DNA of 64,000 bases, taken from the NCBI GenBank assembly GCA_024644235.1, contig JAHELJ010000011.1, forward strand, positions 52,377-116,376. Reading direction: 5' to 3'. The position numbers were made by a program, and so were the translations under genes. The notes under the pieces are model-generated. The model did no database searches. It was not told the origin of the DNA and saw only the letters and a program-made list of their open reading frames with translations. Shown piece by piece: positions 52,798 through 62,226 of the stretch (position 1 is its first letter; each line of letters opens with the position of its first letter). Source of the stretch: Lewinellaceae bacterium. GTDB taxonomy: Bacteria > Bacteroidota > Bacteroidia > Chitinophagales > Saprospiraceae.

Positions 52798-54918
52798 ATG
52801 AAAAGAACCGTATTCGCCATCTTCACCCTGCTCTTTTACAATCTATCATTTAGTCAAGTATCTCCCTCCATTTCGCTGCAATCAGCAACGGGCCATGGAT
52901 TTTTGGTTGAAGACTGTGAAAGCGGACCAGATTCGATAGTTATCGCTTTACCCTCCCCTGCCGACAGCTCAATAAATTGGACCGTTACCTTCTCAGGCAC
53001 GGCCGTAGAAGGGTTGGATTACGACCATGGGTTCAATGGTCAGGTCACCATTGACAGTGGTGAAATGGTGGTGAAGGCAGATCTGACGATACTGTCAGAT
53101 AATACATTCGAGGATATTGAAACTATCGTGATCACCTTGACAGACTCCGATGGAGCTACGGTGGCGGACCTCACGATAAACTTGTATGATGAGCTTGAGA
53201 TATCCATTATACCCGATATTTCCCCACTCGAGGTGTGTCAAGGTGAAACCATCACTTTAAGGACAGAGCCTGCCGGAGTTTTTACCTGGATTATTGATAC
53301 CGTCGAAGTCATCGATTCCATTTACCAGATGCGAATAGATGAGAACGTTACAGTTCGTGTGTCAGCGGTAGTGGGTGTATGCTCTGCAGAGGATGAAATC
53401 GATATCACCTTAAAGGCAGGAGTATCATTTGTCAATGGGGATACCGCCTTCGTTTGTTTGCCGGATCAGGTGCTACTTTCCCTGGAAGTCATTGGAGATC
53501 CTGCCGGAAATTACATTTGGAGTCCGCTTGACACTACTATAGAATTGATGGGGCAACAATCCGCCTTGATCACTACTGATATCACCAAAACCTATACCAT
53601 TCGCTTTGAAAACAATGATTGTGTGGTACATGACACTGTGGTGGTTAGAGTTGATTCATTGCCTGATGAAATTCCGATTGACGTGGTTCCCCTGAAAGAA
53701 GATTATTGCCCGGGTGAGACGGTGACCCTGTTCTCCCGGTACATGAGCCCTTTCGACTTTCCAGATGCGATGTACACCTGGCAATTTGATGCGGGAAGCC
53801 CGTTGAGTGAGACGGATCTACAGAATCTTGTATTTACCACTGTGGACACATCTATATTTCGGAGGATTACCGACAACAATGCTTGCAACAGAGTGGATAG
53901 TGTATTGATTATCGTTATCGAGCCTCCAGTAGACCTGTCGCTCACAGATACGGTGGTTTGTCCAAATCAACCCGTCAAGGTCGAACTGCTCGATCCGGAT
54001 CAGCTTGACGAAATTATGTGGATGCCCGAAGAAGGTTTGAGCTGTACGGATTGCCCGGATCCTACGATTCGGACAGCTGTTTCAACAACATACACTGTGC
54101 AGGGTAAAACCAAAGGCTGTCCTGCTTCGGCTAGTGTCAGTATCAATATATTCCCTCCCGATTTGATCTCGGTAATCCCCGATACAATGGTTTGCCCAGG
54201 TCAGGAGGTCCAATTAATTGCATTGGAAGCGTCTGAGTATGAAGACTTGAGATGGACTGGATCTGGTCTGAGTTGTAATAACTGTGATAGTCCTTTTGCC
54301 ACTCCTTCGCAGAATACATTCTATTTGGTGAATGGGGAAAAAGAGGACGGATGTGTGGGACAGGGAGGCATTACCCTTTCTACATTCCAGTTGCCTCAAG
54401 CGGGAGTGCAAACTGAGCCTCAGGGCCCCCTGGAAGTGGGATCCAGCATACAGCTTACAGCCGTAACTGGGCCCGATGTGAGTGGTACAGCTACCTTCGA
54501 ATGGGAATACAATGGTGAACCTCTGAATGAAACCGGAGCGGTCATTGATGCCTCTGTTTTAGGGGAGTCGAACACGTATACTGTCATTATCACTACACAG
54601 GAAGGTTGTGAAATTCAAGCTCAAGTAACTGTGGAAGGCATTCCGCCACGGGTTGAATTCCCCAGTGCCTTTACTCCAGGTGGTGACGATCTGAATGACC
54701 GCTTCCGGCCCATCATATTCGGGAGTGCCACTATACGGGAGTTCAAAATCTTCAACCGGTGGGGAGAACTGGTGTACGAAGGGACCAATCCGGAGGGATG
54801 GGATGGAAGGCAGGGTAGCAAAGAAGCTCCTGCCGATGTCTATGCGTTTATGGCAATCTGGGAATTTCCCGATGGCAGTGTCGAAACACGCCGGGGTGAG
54901 GTCAACTTGATCAGATAA
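52798..54918 (+). CDS. Type B T9SS protein with Calx-beta-like domain and CHU_C C-terminus
   Basis: 706 aa from MKRTVFAIFTLLFYN at 52798; an in-frame ATG at 52723 lies inside the cytochrome gene. Signal peptide ends SFSQ. Residues about 55-130 resemble a Calx-beta domain (GLDYDHGFNGQVTIDSGE, EDIETIVITLTDSDG). Then about five Ig-like beta modules, two with CxxC-type loops (LSCTDCPDP, LSCNNCDSP). The last ~90 residues (FPSAFTPGGDDLNDRFRP ... FKIFNRWGELVYEG ... DVYAFMAI) are the gliding-motility-associated type B (CHU_C) sorting domain. Expected T9SS cargo. It starts 53 bases after the cytochrome c gene on the same strand, possibly in the same operon. Confidence 0.83.
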   Translation: MKRTVFAIFTLLFYNLSFSQVSPSISLQSATGHGFLVEDCESGPDSIVIALPSPADSSINWTVTFSGTAVEGLDYDHGFNGQVTIDSGEMVVKADLTILSDNTFEDIETIVITLTDSDGATVADLTINLYDELEISIIPDISPLEVCQGETITLRTEPAGVFTWIIDTVEVIDSIYQMRIDENVTVRVSAVVGVCSAEDEIDITLKAGVSFVNGDTAFVCLPDQVLLSLEVIGDPAGNYIWSPLDTTIELMGQQSALITTDITKTYTIRFENNDCVVHDTVVVRVDSLPDEIPIDVVPLKEDYCPGETVTLFSRYMSPFDFPDAMYTWQFDAGSPLSETDLQNLVFTTVDTSIFRRITDNNACNRVDSVLIIVIEPPVDLSLTDTVVCPNQPVKVELLDPDQLDEIMWMPEEGLSCTDCPDPTIRTAVSTTYTVQGKTKGCPASASVSINIFPPDLISVIPDTMVCPGQEVQLIALEASEYEDLRWTGSGLSCNNCDSPFATPSQNTFYLVNGEKEDGCVGQGGITLSTFQLPQAGVQTEPQGPLEVGSSIQLTAVTGPDVSGTATFEWEYNGEPLNETGAVIDASVLGESNTYTVIITTQEGCEIQAQVTVEGIPPRVEFPSAFTPGGDDLNDRFRPIIFGSATIREFKIFNRWGELVYEGTNPEGWDGRQGSKEAPADVYAFMAIWEFPDGSVETRRGEVNLIR

Positions 54919-54937
54919 GAGACTTCCTAAAAAGGAG

Positions 54938-54967
54938 TGAGCGTTTGACTATGAAATCAAACGCTCA
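54938..54967 (+). terminator. Strong hairpin after the CHU_C gene
   Basis: Perfect 11-bp inverted repeat TGAGCGTTTGA (54938-54948) / TCAAACGCTCA (54957-54967), 8-base loop, 19 bases after the stop. Sequence following is A/T-rich (ATACACCCTAAAAAATT) without a clean T-run, so it may be a terminator that relies on the long stem or an mRNA stabiliser. From here to the small ORF at 55255 (about 290 bases) I see no other gene. Confidence 0.6.
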
Positions 54968-55254
54968 ATACACCCTAAAAAATTAATAAACTATGAAAAC
55001 AGTTGCCTTAAAATATTGACCTGAATATACGACTTACTTTCTTTATCAACAACCATTTCTGTTTTCCTATCAGATTTATCACAAGCTATATTCTCAAAGG
55101 AATAGTTACTCCATTCTTGCTTAGATCTGACTTTGAGTCATATTAAAAAAAAATATGTGTTAAAGTTGAGCTCGAACGTCATATCTAAGGAAACATTTGA
55201 GTGACCTCACACGTTTACCCAAGTACTTACAACAAATTGATTTTAGATTTCACC

Positions 55255-55419
55255 ATGACAACGAAATATCCGAAAACCGTAGCCGACGAAGCACAGTCTC
55301 AAAAGAAAATTTACAGCGAGCCTGTTCAATCCTTTATCATCGAGCAGTTCAACAAACTATCTCTTGAGCGAACCTTGGGTTTAAATTCGAAGGTTAAGCG
55401 AACTTTTGCCCGTCCTTAA
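55255..55419 (+). CDS. Small ORF of unknown function
   Basis: 54 aa from ATG 55255, ending TAA 55417-55419; an in-frame GTG at 55201 would extend it to 72 aa. Sequence: basic N-terminus, helical middle (SEPVQSFIIEQFNKLS), basic C-terminus ending KRTFARP. Not recognised. A TAGATTTC near-match to the -7 box lies 12 bases upstream, too close to be its own promoter unless leaderless. A small hairpin CAAGGC/GCCTTG (55428-55443) follows the stop. It stands alone in a 688-base gap between the CHU_C gene and the ATPase gene; about 190 bases from 55420 to 55606 show nothing else. Could be spurious. Confidence 0.3.
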   Translation: MTTKYPKTVADEAQSQKKIYSEPVQSFIIEQFNKLSLERTLGLNSKVKRTFARP

Positions 55420-55606
55420 GAGGAGGACAAGGCTTATGCCTTGCTGCATCGCACGATTACTTCGTGGAGTTGCAACTTATTTCATGAAAGGAGCGTCCCA
55501 GCTAGTCCAATAGTTAGTTCTAAAGTACTTACTCGGTTCTAGTTTCTTAGTGACTTGATTCCTGCGATAGACTGGGTGAAGAGGATCCAGTGATTCTTCC
55601 CACCAA

Positions 55607-57067
55607 TTAATCCAGGTCATCCAACATATTTGACAGCATGTCGCTAAATGTGATTCTGGAATCTACCAGAGATTTGCTCAGCACGTTGAATTCGCTCAGT
55701 CCATGGAGAATGACTTCCTGAGCCAGACGCTGCTCATTACCATTTTTTGCGAGCCTTTTAGCTAGTGCAGAGAGTCCTGGAACAGAATCCAACTTCTTGT
55801 AGTAGCTCTGATTATCCTCATCATGAAACAATTCTACAGTGTTGCCCTCAGCAAACCAATTGCGAATGTCTTCAAACAAGTCCACTTGATTCTCCTTGAG
55901 GATCTTCTCAGGATCGGGAAAAGCAGTTAGAAACTCTGCTTGTACCGCTTCTCCAATCAATTGCAAAGCCACCCCATAGGGCCCCTCTTGCTCTCCCTCA
56001 TATACAAGTTCGACTTTTCCGGTAATTGCTGGGATCACCCCCCACATATCTCCCATTCGAACGGTCGTTTCCTCCTCTCCGGATAGTAACATCCGTCGTT
56101 CAGCGGCACTCATCAGGTTTTCGAATGCCGTGATGCTCAACCTTGCCGAAACTCCACTCTTCTCATCAATTAGTTCAGATTCTCTGGCGTGGAAAGCAAT
56201 ACGTTCCAATACTCTAAAAGCCAAATCCGGCACTTTAATCTTGTCACTCTGATCGGGAGCAACTTTGGCTTCCTGGCGGGTAATCTGCTGAGCCTCTTCA
56301 AGGGTAAGGGGATAATGGGTAAGCACCTGGCTCTCGATCCTGTCCTTCAACGGAGTAATTATACTTCCCCTGTTGGTGTAATCTTCCGGGTTGGCTGTGA
56401 AAATGAATTGGATGTCAAGCGGGAGACGAAGTTTGAAGCCACGAATTTGGATGTCCCCTTCCTGTAAAATATTGAAGAGGGACACTTGTATTCGAGCCTG
56501 AAGGTCGGGAAGTTCATTGATCACAAAAATCGAACGATGCGACCGGGGTACCAGCCCGTAGTGGATCACCCGCTCATCAGCATAGGGCAACTTAAGTGTG
56601 GCGGCTTTAATTGGGTCCACGTCACCAATAAGATCGGCTACACTAACATCTGGTGTGGCCAGCTTCTCAACATACCGGTCCGACCGATGAAGCCATTCAA
56701 TTGGAGTTTCATCACCCATCTCACCTATCAGATCCTTGCCAAACCGACTGATCGGCAGTAAAGGATCATCATTTAATTCAGATCCGGCAATAACCGGAAT
56801 GTATTCATCTAACAATTCCACTAGAAGTCTGGCAATCTTGGTCTTTGCTTGACCCCTGAGCCCTAACAACAAAATGTTGTGTTTCGAAAGAATGGCTCGC
56901 TCGATGTCCGGCAAAACAGTTTTATCAAAACCGATGATTCCCTTAAAAACGGGCTCTTTTTCTTTTAACCTTTGAAGTAGATTCTGACGCAACTCCTCGC
57001 GAATCGATCTTGTACGGTAGCCAGTTTTCCTGAGTTGTGCTATAGTTCCAACCTTACTCCTTTCCAT
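55607..57067 (-). CDS. AAA+ ATPase of the MoxR/magnesium-chelatase-I type
   Basis: 486 aa. Walker A GLRGQAKTKIARLL (Gly-Leu-Arg-Gly-Gln-Ala-Lys-Thr), a Walker B strand reading SIFVINELPDL with Asn-Glu in place of the usual Asp-Glu, sensor 1 at FIFTANPEDY, and the Arg-rich segment NRGSIITPLKDRIESQ. The C-terminal half (about 330-486) is a helical region after the AAA+ lid. Family members usually act with a VWA-domain partner, but none is adjacent. It follows mqnA by 3 bases on the same strand, so it is expressed with the menaquinone genes. Alternative: a divergent ChlI homologue with a different role; no other tetrapyrrole gene is present. Confidence 0.75.
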   Translation of the reverse strand: MERSKVGTIAQLRKTGYRTRSIREELRQNLLQRLKEKEPVFKGIIGFDKTVLPDIERAILSKHNILLLGLRGQAKTKIARLLVELLDEYIPVIAGSELNDDPLLPISRFGKDLIGEMGDETPIEWLHRSDRYVEKLATPDVSVADLIGDVDPIKAATLKLPYADERVIHYGLVPRSHRSIFVINELPDLQARIQVSLFNILQEGDIQIRGFKLRLPLDIQFIFTANPEDYTNRGSIITPLKDRIESQVLTHYPLTLEEAQQITRQEAKVAPDQSDKIKVPDLAFRVLERIAFHARESELIDEKSGVSARLSITAFENLMSAAERRMLLSGEEETTVRMGDMWGVIPAITGKVELVYEGEQEGPYGVALQLIGEAVQAEFLTAFPDPEKILKENQVDLFEDIRNWFAEGNTVELFHDEDNQSYYKKLDSVPGLSALAKRLAKNGNEQRLAQEVILHGLSEFNVLSKSLVDSRITFSDMLSNMLDDLD

Positions 57068-57070
57068 TTT

Positions 57071-57829
57071 TTACCAGTTTTGCTCCACAAGTGCCAACTT
57101 ATCCATGAAGGTACTCATGCCTCTGAAATATCTTTCGTCCAATCTATAGTGGATATGCTTACCAAAATATTCCATTAAGTTAATGCCGGGATATTTTGAT
57201 TTCTGTTCCTCCACCACAAAATCGATATGATCCACCCCATATTGAAATGCAGCATCAAGCTCCCCAATCACCTCTTTGGGTAGATCGCCTGAAGCTACCC
57301 AACGAGCGAATACAAATGGCAGGCCAGTCAATTCCTTCCAGCATCCGGATAAATCATATTGGACTGGAAACAGTGCTTTTGCATGTAAAGCTCTGTCTCC
57401 GATCAGCAGTCCACCACACTTCCCATTAATCTTTTCCTCATAGCCAGGTTGAGAATTACGCAGATCCGGAATTACTTCAAAGAGTTCATCGCATAGGATT
57501 TGTAAAAGGCGATTTGATGTTTTGCTTTGATAATCGAGGTAAATCGATTCCATTTGATCTACCGGCACCTCTCCTACCAGCAATACGGACTGAACGGGGC
57601 CATCAGCAGCAATACCCCAAGAGGTAATCGGTCTCCAGTGATCTTCAGCTAGCAGAGTCGCCACTGGAACCAAGCCAACGTCAGCTTCACCTGTGGATAG
57701 TTTAAGAGCACATTCAGCCGGATTATCCTTCGAAACCTCTATCCGATTCGATAACCTAGAGTGTTCCAACCCATAGACATACGGGGCGGTATTCAGGTAA
57801 CTTACTGCAGAAATCCGGATTTTATGCAT
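57071..57829 (-). CDS. mqnA: Chorismate dehydratase (futalosine pathway)
   Basis: 252 aa. Periplasmic-binding-like fold with the MqnA signatures RISAVSYLNTAPYVYG and GEADVGLVPVATL, and the GGLLIGDRALHAK strand. Converts chorismate to 3-enolpyruvoylbenzoate, the first step of futalosine-route menaquinone synthesis. It is the second gene of an operon mqnE-mqnA-ATPase, with 51 bases upstream to mqnE and 3 bases to the ATPase. The strongly conserved N-terminus makes assignment secure. Confidence 0.9.
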   Translation of the reverse strand: MHKIRISAVSYLNTAPYVYGLEHSRLSNRIEVSKDNPAECALKLSTGEADVGLVPVATLLAEDHWRPITSWGIAADGPVQSVLLVGEVPVDQMESIYLDYQSKTSNRLLQILCDELFEVIPDLRNSQPGYEEKINGKCGGLLIGDRALHAKALFPVQYDLSGCWKELTGLPFVFARWVASGDLPKEVIGELDAAFQYGVDHIDFVVEEQKSKYPGINLMEYFGKHIHYRLDERYFRGMSTFMDKLALVEQNW

Positions 57830-57880
57830 CGATATCCATCAATAAACGCTACAAATAAGTAAAAGTTTGAAAGATAGCCA

Positions 57881-59092
57881 CTACCCTTCTTGAGAATGGA
57901 TAACTGGTAAGTCGAGGTAGCCTGCAAAACCCTCATCATCAAAAGTCTCACCCTCGAATTCACGGACCAGATTATAAAGTGTATCGCGCTCTATTGGTAT
58001 CCGGTTACCTTGCCGAATCAACTGAACAAGCTCACGGGTAGACAACGCCGGATTTTGTTCCTCCGCACCTGCCATTGAGTAGATTTTTGTGGTGTCATCA
58101 ATCGTGCCATCTATATCATCTACTCCGAAGGCTAAGCTAATTTGAGCAGTTGACCGTCCGATCATTGGCCAGTAGGCCTTGATATGGCTAAAATTATCCA
58201 GGAAAAGTCGACTCACCGCATAATTCTTCAAGTCCTCTGTAATGGTAGACTCTGACACATGTGACATCTCATTTCCTTTGTTGCGAAACTTAAGGGGAAT
58301 GAAGGTCTGAAAACCACCTGTGCGGTCCTGAAGTGCCCTCAATGCCGCTAAATGATGGATCCGATGCTCATATGATTCAATGTGGCCATAGAGCATCGTC
58401 GCGTTCGATCGGCCACCGATCTCATGCCAGATCTCATGAATCTCCAGCCACTGCTCAGCATTACATTTATCACCGGCTATCTTCTCCCTGATATCGGGAT
58501 GGAAGATCTCAGCTCCACCTCCAGGCAGCGAGTCGAGACCAGCTTCCTTCATTAGCTGCATACCGTCCCGGTAGCTCAGCTTGGCCTTCTTAAAGATGTA
58601 GTGATATTCAACCGGTGTTAGTGCTTTTATATGCAGCTCAGATCTGTGTTCCTTTATCTTTCTAAATAGTGATGCATAGAATTGTACATCATATTGAGGT
58701 AGAACCCCACCTACTATATGCACTTCTGTAACTGGCTGGTCATCATACGAGCGGATGATGTCCATAATGTCATCCTCGGTATATTCCCAGCCTTCCTCTC
58801 TCTTCTTAATCAGCCTGGAATAAGAACAAAATGAACAGGTATAGATGCACACATTAGTGGGCTCAACATGGAAATTTCGGTTGAAATAGGTCCTGTCACC
58901 ATGCCTGTTTTCCCTCACATGATTTGCCAGTACACCTAGAAAACCTAGGTTATCATGTTGAAACAGGTAGAGAGCATCATCCTCATTGAGTCGAGTCTCC
59001 AGTCTCACCTTTTCCACAATCGAATGATCCTGATCAGTAAGGGCTTTATCTTCCAACAAAAGGTCCAAGCTATTTCGATTTGAACTTACCAC
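57881..59092 (-). CDS. mqnE: Aminofutalosine synthase (radical SAM)
   Basis: 403 aa from a GTG start at 59092; no in-frame ATG is near. Radical-SAM cluster motif Cys82-x3-Cys86-x2-Cys89 (VCIYTCSFCSYSR), SAM-binding VTEVHIVGGVLPQY, and the MqnE marks GLDSLPGGGAEIF and SNATMLYGHIESYEHR, which separate it from MqnC. Joins 3-enolpyruvoylbenzoate carboxylate to the adenosyl group to give aminofutalosine. First gene of the mqnE-mqnA-ATPase operon. The 285-base gap upstream (59093-59377) is shared with the divergent TonB-receptor gene. Confidence 0.88.
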   Translation of the reverse strand: MVSSNRNSLDLLLEDKALTDQDHSIVEKVRLETRLNEDDALYLFQHDNLGFLGVLANHVRENRHGDRTYFNRNFHVEPTNVCIYTCSFCSYSRLIKKREEGWEYTEDDIMDIIRSYDDQPVTEVHIVGGVLPQYDVQFYASLFRKIKEHRSELHIKALTPVEYHYIFKKAKLSYRDGMQLMKEAGLDSLPGGGAEIFHPDIREKIAGDKCNAEQWLEIHEIWHEIGGRSNATMLYGHIESYEHRIHHLAALRALQDRTGGFQTFIPLKFRNKGNEMSHVSESTITEDLKNYAVSRLFLDNFSHIKAYWPMIGRSTAQISLAFGVDDIDGTIDDTTKIYSMAGAEEQNPALSTRELVQLIRQGNRIPIERDTLYNLVREFEGETFDDEGFAGYLDLPVIHSQEG

Positions 59093-59270
59093 ATGGCAAT
59101 ATTACGAATTAACAGTCGATGTGCGGGTCTGCATCCAATACGACTTGGTCTCTGACAGTGGCAGCATGAATCTTATACCTTGCAAGTTTGAAGATCAAGG
59201 TAATTCACTGTAAATCTGTCGATTAATGACAAATTTTGGGTCTGGAGAACATACTTCAAAACTTATACTT

Positions 59271-59307
59271 TTTGACTTGCACGCATAATATCGATTGGAA
59301 TAATTTG
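59271..59307 (+). promoter_or_regulatory. Promoter-like pair upstream of the TonB receptor
   Basis: TTG at 59277-59279 and TAATTTG at 59301-59307, spaced 21 bases, resemble the Bacteroidota -33/-7 boxes (TTTG and TAnnTTTG); a TTTG at 59271 is also present but 26 bases away. The start codon is at 59378. Weak evidence; no operator or riboswitch recognised in the gap. Confidence 0.3.
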
Positions 59308-59377
59308 TATCTTTCTCTCCCCTAAGGAACTGCTGAAACCACATTCACACCTGGACAAAGAGACAAATCTGAACTGA

Positions 59378-62206
59378 ATGTTTATATTCTCTAAGCTGTT
59401 GAGAGGCAGGCTCTTGTTATCGGGGATTTTCGTCCTTATTTGTACGATGCTGGCTACAGGTCAAATCAGGCTGAAGGGCACAATCGTAGATGAGGACAAC
59501 GGTGAGCCATTGATCGGTGCCAATATTTTAGTTCAAGGCACGACATTAGGGACGATAACGGACTTTGATGGATCCTATGATTTACGCGTTGACAATTTAC
59601 CGGTAACACTTGAAGTCTCCTACATAGGCTATGCCAGCATTGATATAGAGGTAACTGATCCGGCCCAGGTGGAAGTAATAAAATTGTCGGGTACAGAAGG
59701 TATAACACTAGCCATCACTGAAGTTCGGGGCCAACGTATTTCTGACAAGCAAAAAGCAGCTCCACTGACTGTAGAATCTCTCGATGTACTGGCTATAAGG
59801 GAAACACCTTCCGATAATTTCTACGATGGATTGGGATCTCTCAAAGGAGTTGATTTGACAGCCGCCAGTCTTGGTTTCAAAGTGGTAAATACGAGAGGAT
59901 TTAACAGTACCAGTCCGGTGCGTTCTCTTCAAATCATTGATGGAGTAGATAATCAATCTCCAGGTTTGAATTTTTCCCTTGGTAACTTTCTGGGCTCCTC
60001 CGAATTGGATGTGGTGAAGGTGGATTTGATTGTAGGTGCCAGCTCAGCCTTCTACGGTCCCAATGCTTTCAACGGAGTGATTAGCATGCAGACAAAGAAC
60101 CCGTTTATTCAAAAGGGTCTATCTGCCATGGTCAAGGGGGGAGAACGCAATTTACTTGAAACTGCGGTCAGGTGGGCTGATGCCTTTTCAAACAAAAACG
60201 GATTGCCCGTTTTCGCGTACAAACTGAACTTGAGCTACCTGCGCGCTGACGACTGGGAGGCAACTAACTTCGACCCCGTCGACAACTCGCTTGTGCCAGC
60301 CTCCAATCCCGGACGTTATGATGCTGTGAACATTTACGGTGACGAATACAACCCAGGCAATGATTTTGCCACTTTTGAACCCTGGGTATATCCCGGTCTA
60401 GGGACCTGGTATCGGACCGGATACCGAGAAAGCGATCTGGTGGATTACGATACAAGAAACTTAAAGGCAAATGCAGCTTTACACTATCGACTGGATCCCT
60501 CCAAAAAAGAGGAATCACCTGAACTGATCCTCTCCAGCAGCTATGCCAATGGCACCACAGTGTATCAGGGTGACAACCGGTTTAGTCTGAAGGATATTCA
60601 GTTTTATCAACATAGAGTTGAAGTCAGACAGACAGATAAGTTCTTCTTGAGGACCTATGTGACTCATGAAGATGCAGGAGATTCGTATGATCCATATTTC
60701 ACAGCACTCATCTTGTTGGACAGCGCCAAATCAAATACAGCTTGGTCACAGGACTATGAAAGCTGGTGGCGCGCCAATGTGGTCCCCCAGATTTTTGAAC
60801 AGGGTTATCCTCAACTTGAGATTAAAGTCCTACCGGATGGCACGGTTGATGTTTCTTTTGATAATGAGGCGGCCAAGCAGTGGCTTGAGGGACAACAGGA
60901 AGAGTTGACGCAATGGCATCTCCAAGCAGAAGAGGTAGCAAACGCCCAGGGTAACACGAGATCATCCGTTGATTACTTTCAACCTGGCACAGCGAGATTC
61001 AATGAGATTTTCAACCGCATCATTTCTCGTAAGAGAGCTGAAAATGGGACTCTTTTCGTGGATAGATCAGCATTGATACATACCCACGGAGAGTATGCTT
61101 TCACGCCACAATGGACAGAGAAACTGGTAATAGGAGCCAATTTTCGTCAATATCGTCCTGTCTCAGAGGGCACCGTATTTTATGATACTGCAGATGTAGA
61201 AATCCGGAATAGCGAATTCGGGGTCTATACCGGCTTAGAAAAAGCTATATCTGACAATAAGGTGCGATTTTCTGCTACAATTCGTGCAGATAAGAATGAG
61301 AATTTTGATTGGTTGATTTCACCGGCTGCTTCCATCGTTTATAAGCCCAAGGCCAATAATTACCTGCGTTTCTCATTTTCTTCGGCCATTCGTAATCCTA
61401 CCCTGACAGATCAATATCTTTTCCTGAATGTTGGTCGAGCCACCCTGAGTGGAAATCTCAATGGAGTGAAAGATCTCATCACAATCGAAAGCCTTCGTGC
61501 TTATCTTAACAATCCCCGGCCTGGTGTGATCGAACGCTTTGACATCGACCCCGTTCGACCGGAAAAGGTGAAGACTTTTGAAATCGGATATCGTAGCACG
61601 TTATTTAACAGCCTGTATGTGGATGCTGGTTACTACTTCAGCATATACGAAGATTTTTTGGGTTTCAACATTGGGGCTGACGCAAGCTTTGATGCTAGCA
61701 CTGGTTTTCCTACAAGGATCCGGATTTTCCGTTATGCAGCTAATTCAATAAACAAGGTGACCACTCAGGGATTTTCCCTGGGATTGAACTACTATTTTGC
61801 AAGGAAATATTCGTTGAATGGAAACTACTCCTGGAACAAATTGAACAAAGAATTCGAGGATGATCCGATAATACCGGCGTTCAATACTCCGGAGCACAAA
61901 TTCAATATCGGAATAGCAGGGAGAGATTTGTCAGGATTCTCGAAGAATCCCATTGGATTCAATATCAATTTTAAATGGATCGATGCTTTCGTATTTGAGG
62001 GCTCTCCCCAGTTCACCGGCAATATACCCGAATATAGCCTGCTGGATGCTCAGGTAAATTATAATGTAAGATCAATCAATACGACGATAAAAATAGGAGC
62101 ATCCAATCTGCTCAACAATCAAAAGTTTCAGACTTATGGTGGTCCCCGGGTAGGCCGGTTGGCTTATATAAGTCTATTATATGAATTCAGAAAAAAAATT
62201 AACTAA
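59378..62206 (+). CDS. TonB-dependent outer-membrane receptor
   Basis: 942 aa. Signal peptide ends near MLATGQ; residues about 30-115 form a CarboxypepD_reg-like N-terminal domain (LKGTIVDEDNGEPLIGANI), then a plug domain (about 125-235: VNTRGFNSTSPVRSLQIIDG, VKVDLIVGASSAFYGPNAFNG) and a long beta-barrel ending in ISLLYEFRKKIN. The absence of an SusD neighbour argues against a classical SusCD pair. Substrate unknown. It is followed after 20 bases by the T9SS esterase-like gene, so the two likely form an operon. Confidence 0.87.
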   Translation: MFIFSKLLRGRLLLSGIFVLICTMLATGQIRLKGTIVDEDNGEPLIGANILVQGTTLGTITDFDGSYDLRVDNLPVTLEVSYIGYASIDIEVTDPAQVEVIKLSGTEGITLAITEVRGQRISDKQKAAPLTVESLDVLAIRETPSDNFYDGLGSLKGVDLTAASLGFKVVNTRGFNSTSPVRSLQIIDGVDNQSPGLNFSLGNFLGSSELDVVKVDLIVGASSAFYGPNAFNGVISMQTKNPFIQKGLSAMVKGGERNLLETAVRWADAFSNKNGLPVFAYKLNLSYLRADDWEATNFDPVDNSLVPASNPGRYDAVNIYGDEYNPGNDFATFEPWVYPGLGTWYRTGYRESDLVDYDTRNLKANAALHYRLDPSKKEESPELILSSSYANGTTVYQGDNRFSLKDIQFYQHRVEVRQTDKFFLRTYVTHEDAGDSYDPYFTALILLDSAKSNTAWSQDYESWWRANVVPQIFEQGYPQLEIKVLPDGTVDVSFDNEAAKQWLEGQQEELTQWHLQAEEVANAQGNTRSSVDYFQPGTARFNEIFNRIISRKRAENGTLFVDRSALIHTHGEYAFTPQWTEKLVIGANFRQYRPVSEGTVFYDTADVEIRNSEFGVYTGLEKAISDNKVRFSATIRADKNENFDWLISPAASIVYKPKANNYLRFSFSSAIRNPTLTDQYLFLNVGRATLSGNLNGVKDLITIESLRAYLNNPRPGVIERFDIDPVRPEKVKTFEIGYRSTLFNSLYVDAGYYFSIYEDFLGFNIGADASFDASTGFPTRIRIFRYAANSINKVTTQGFSLGLNYYFARKYSLNGNYSWNKLNKEFEDDPIIPAFNTPEHKFNIGIAGRDLSGFSKNPIGFNINFKWIDAFVFEGSPQFTGNIPEYSLLDAQVNYNVRSINTTIKIGASNLLNNQKFQTYGGPRVGRLAYISLLYEFRKKIN

Positions 62207-62226
62207 TTCTTTATAAACATTGGGAC

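Noticed and set aside
55420..55606. tRNA or other stable RNA in the gap after the 54-codon ORF
   Set aside because: No cloverleaf arms, no TTC-type T-loop or CCA end; only a 6-bp hairpin.
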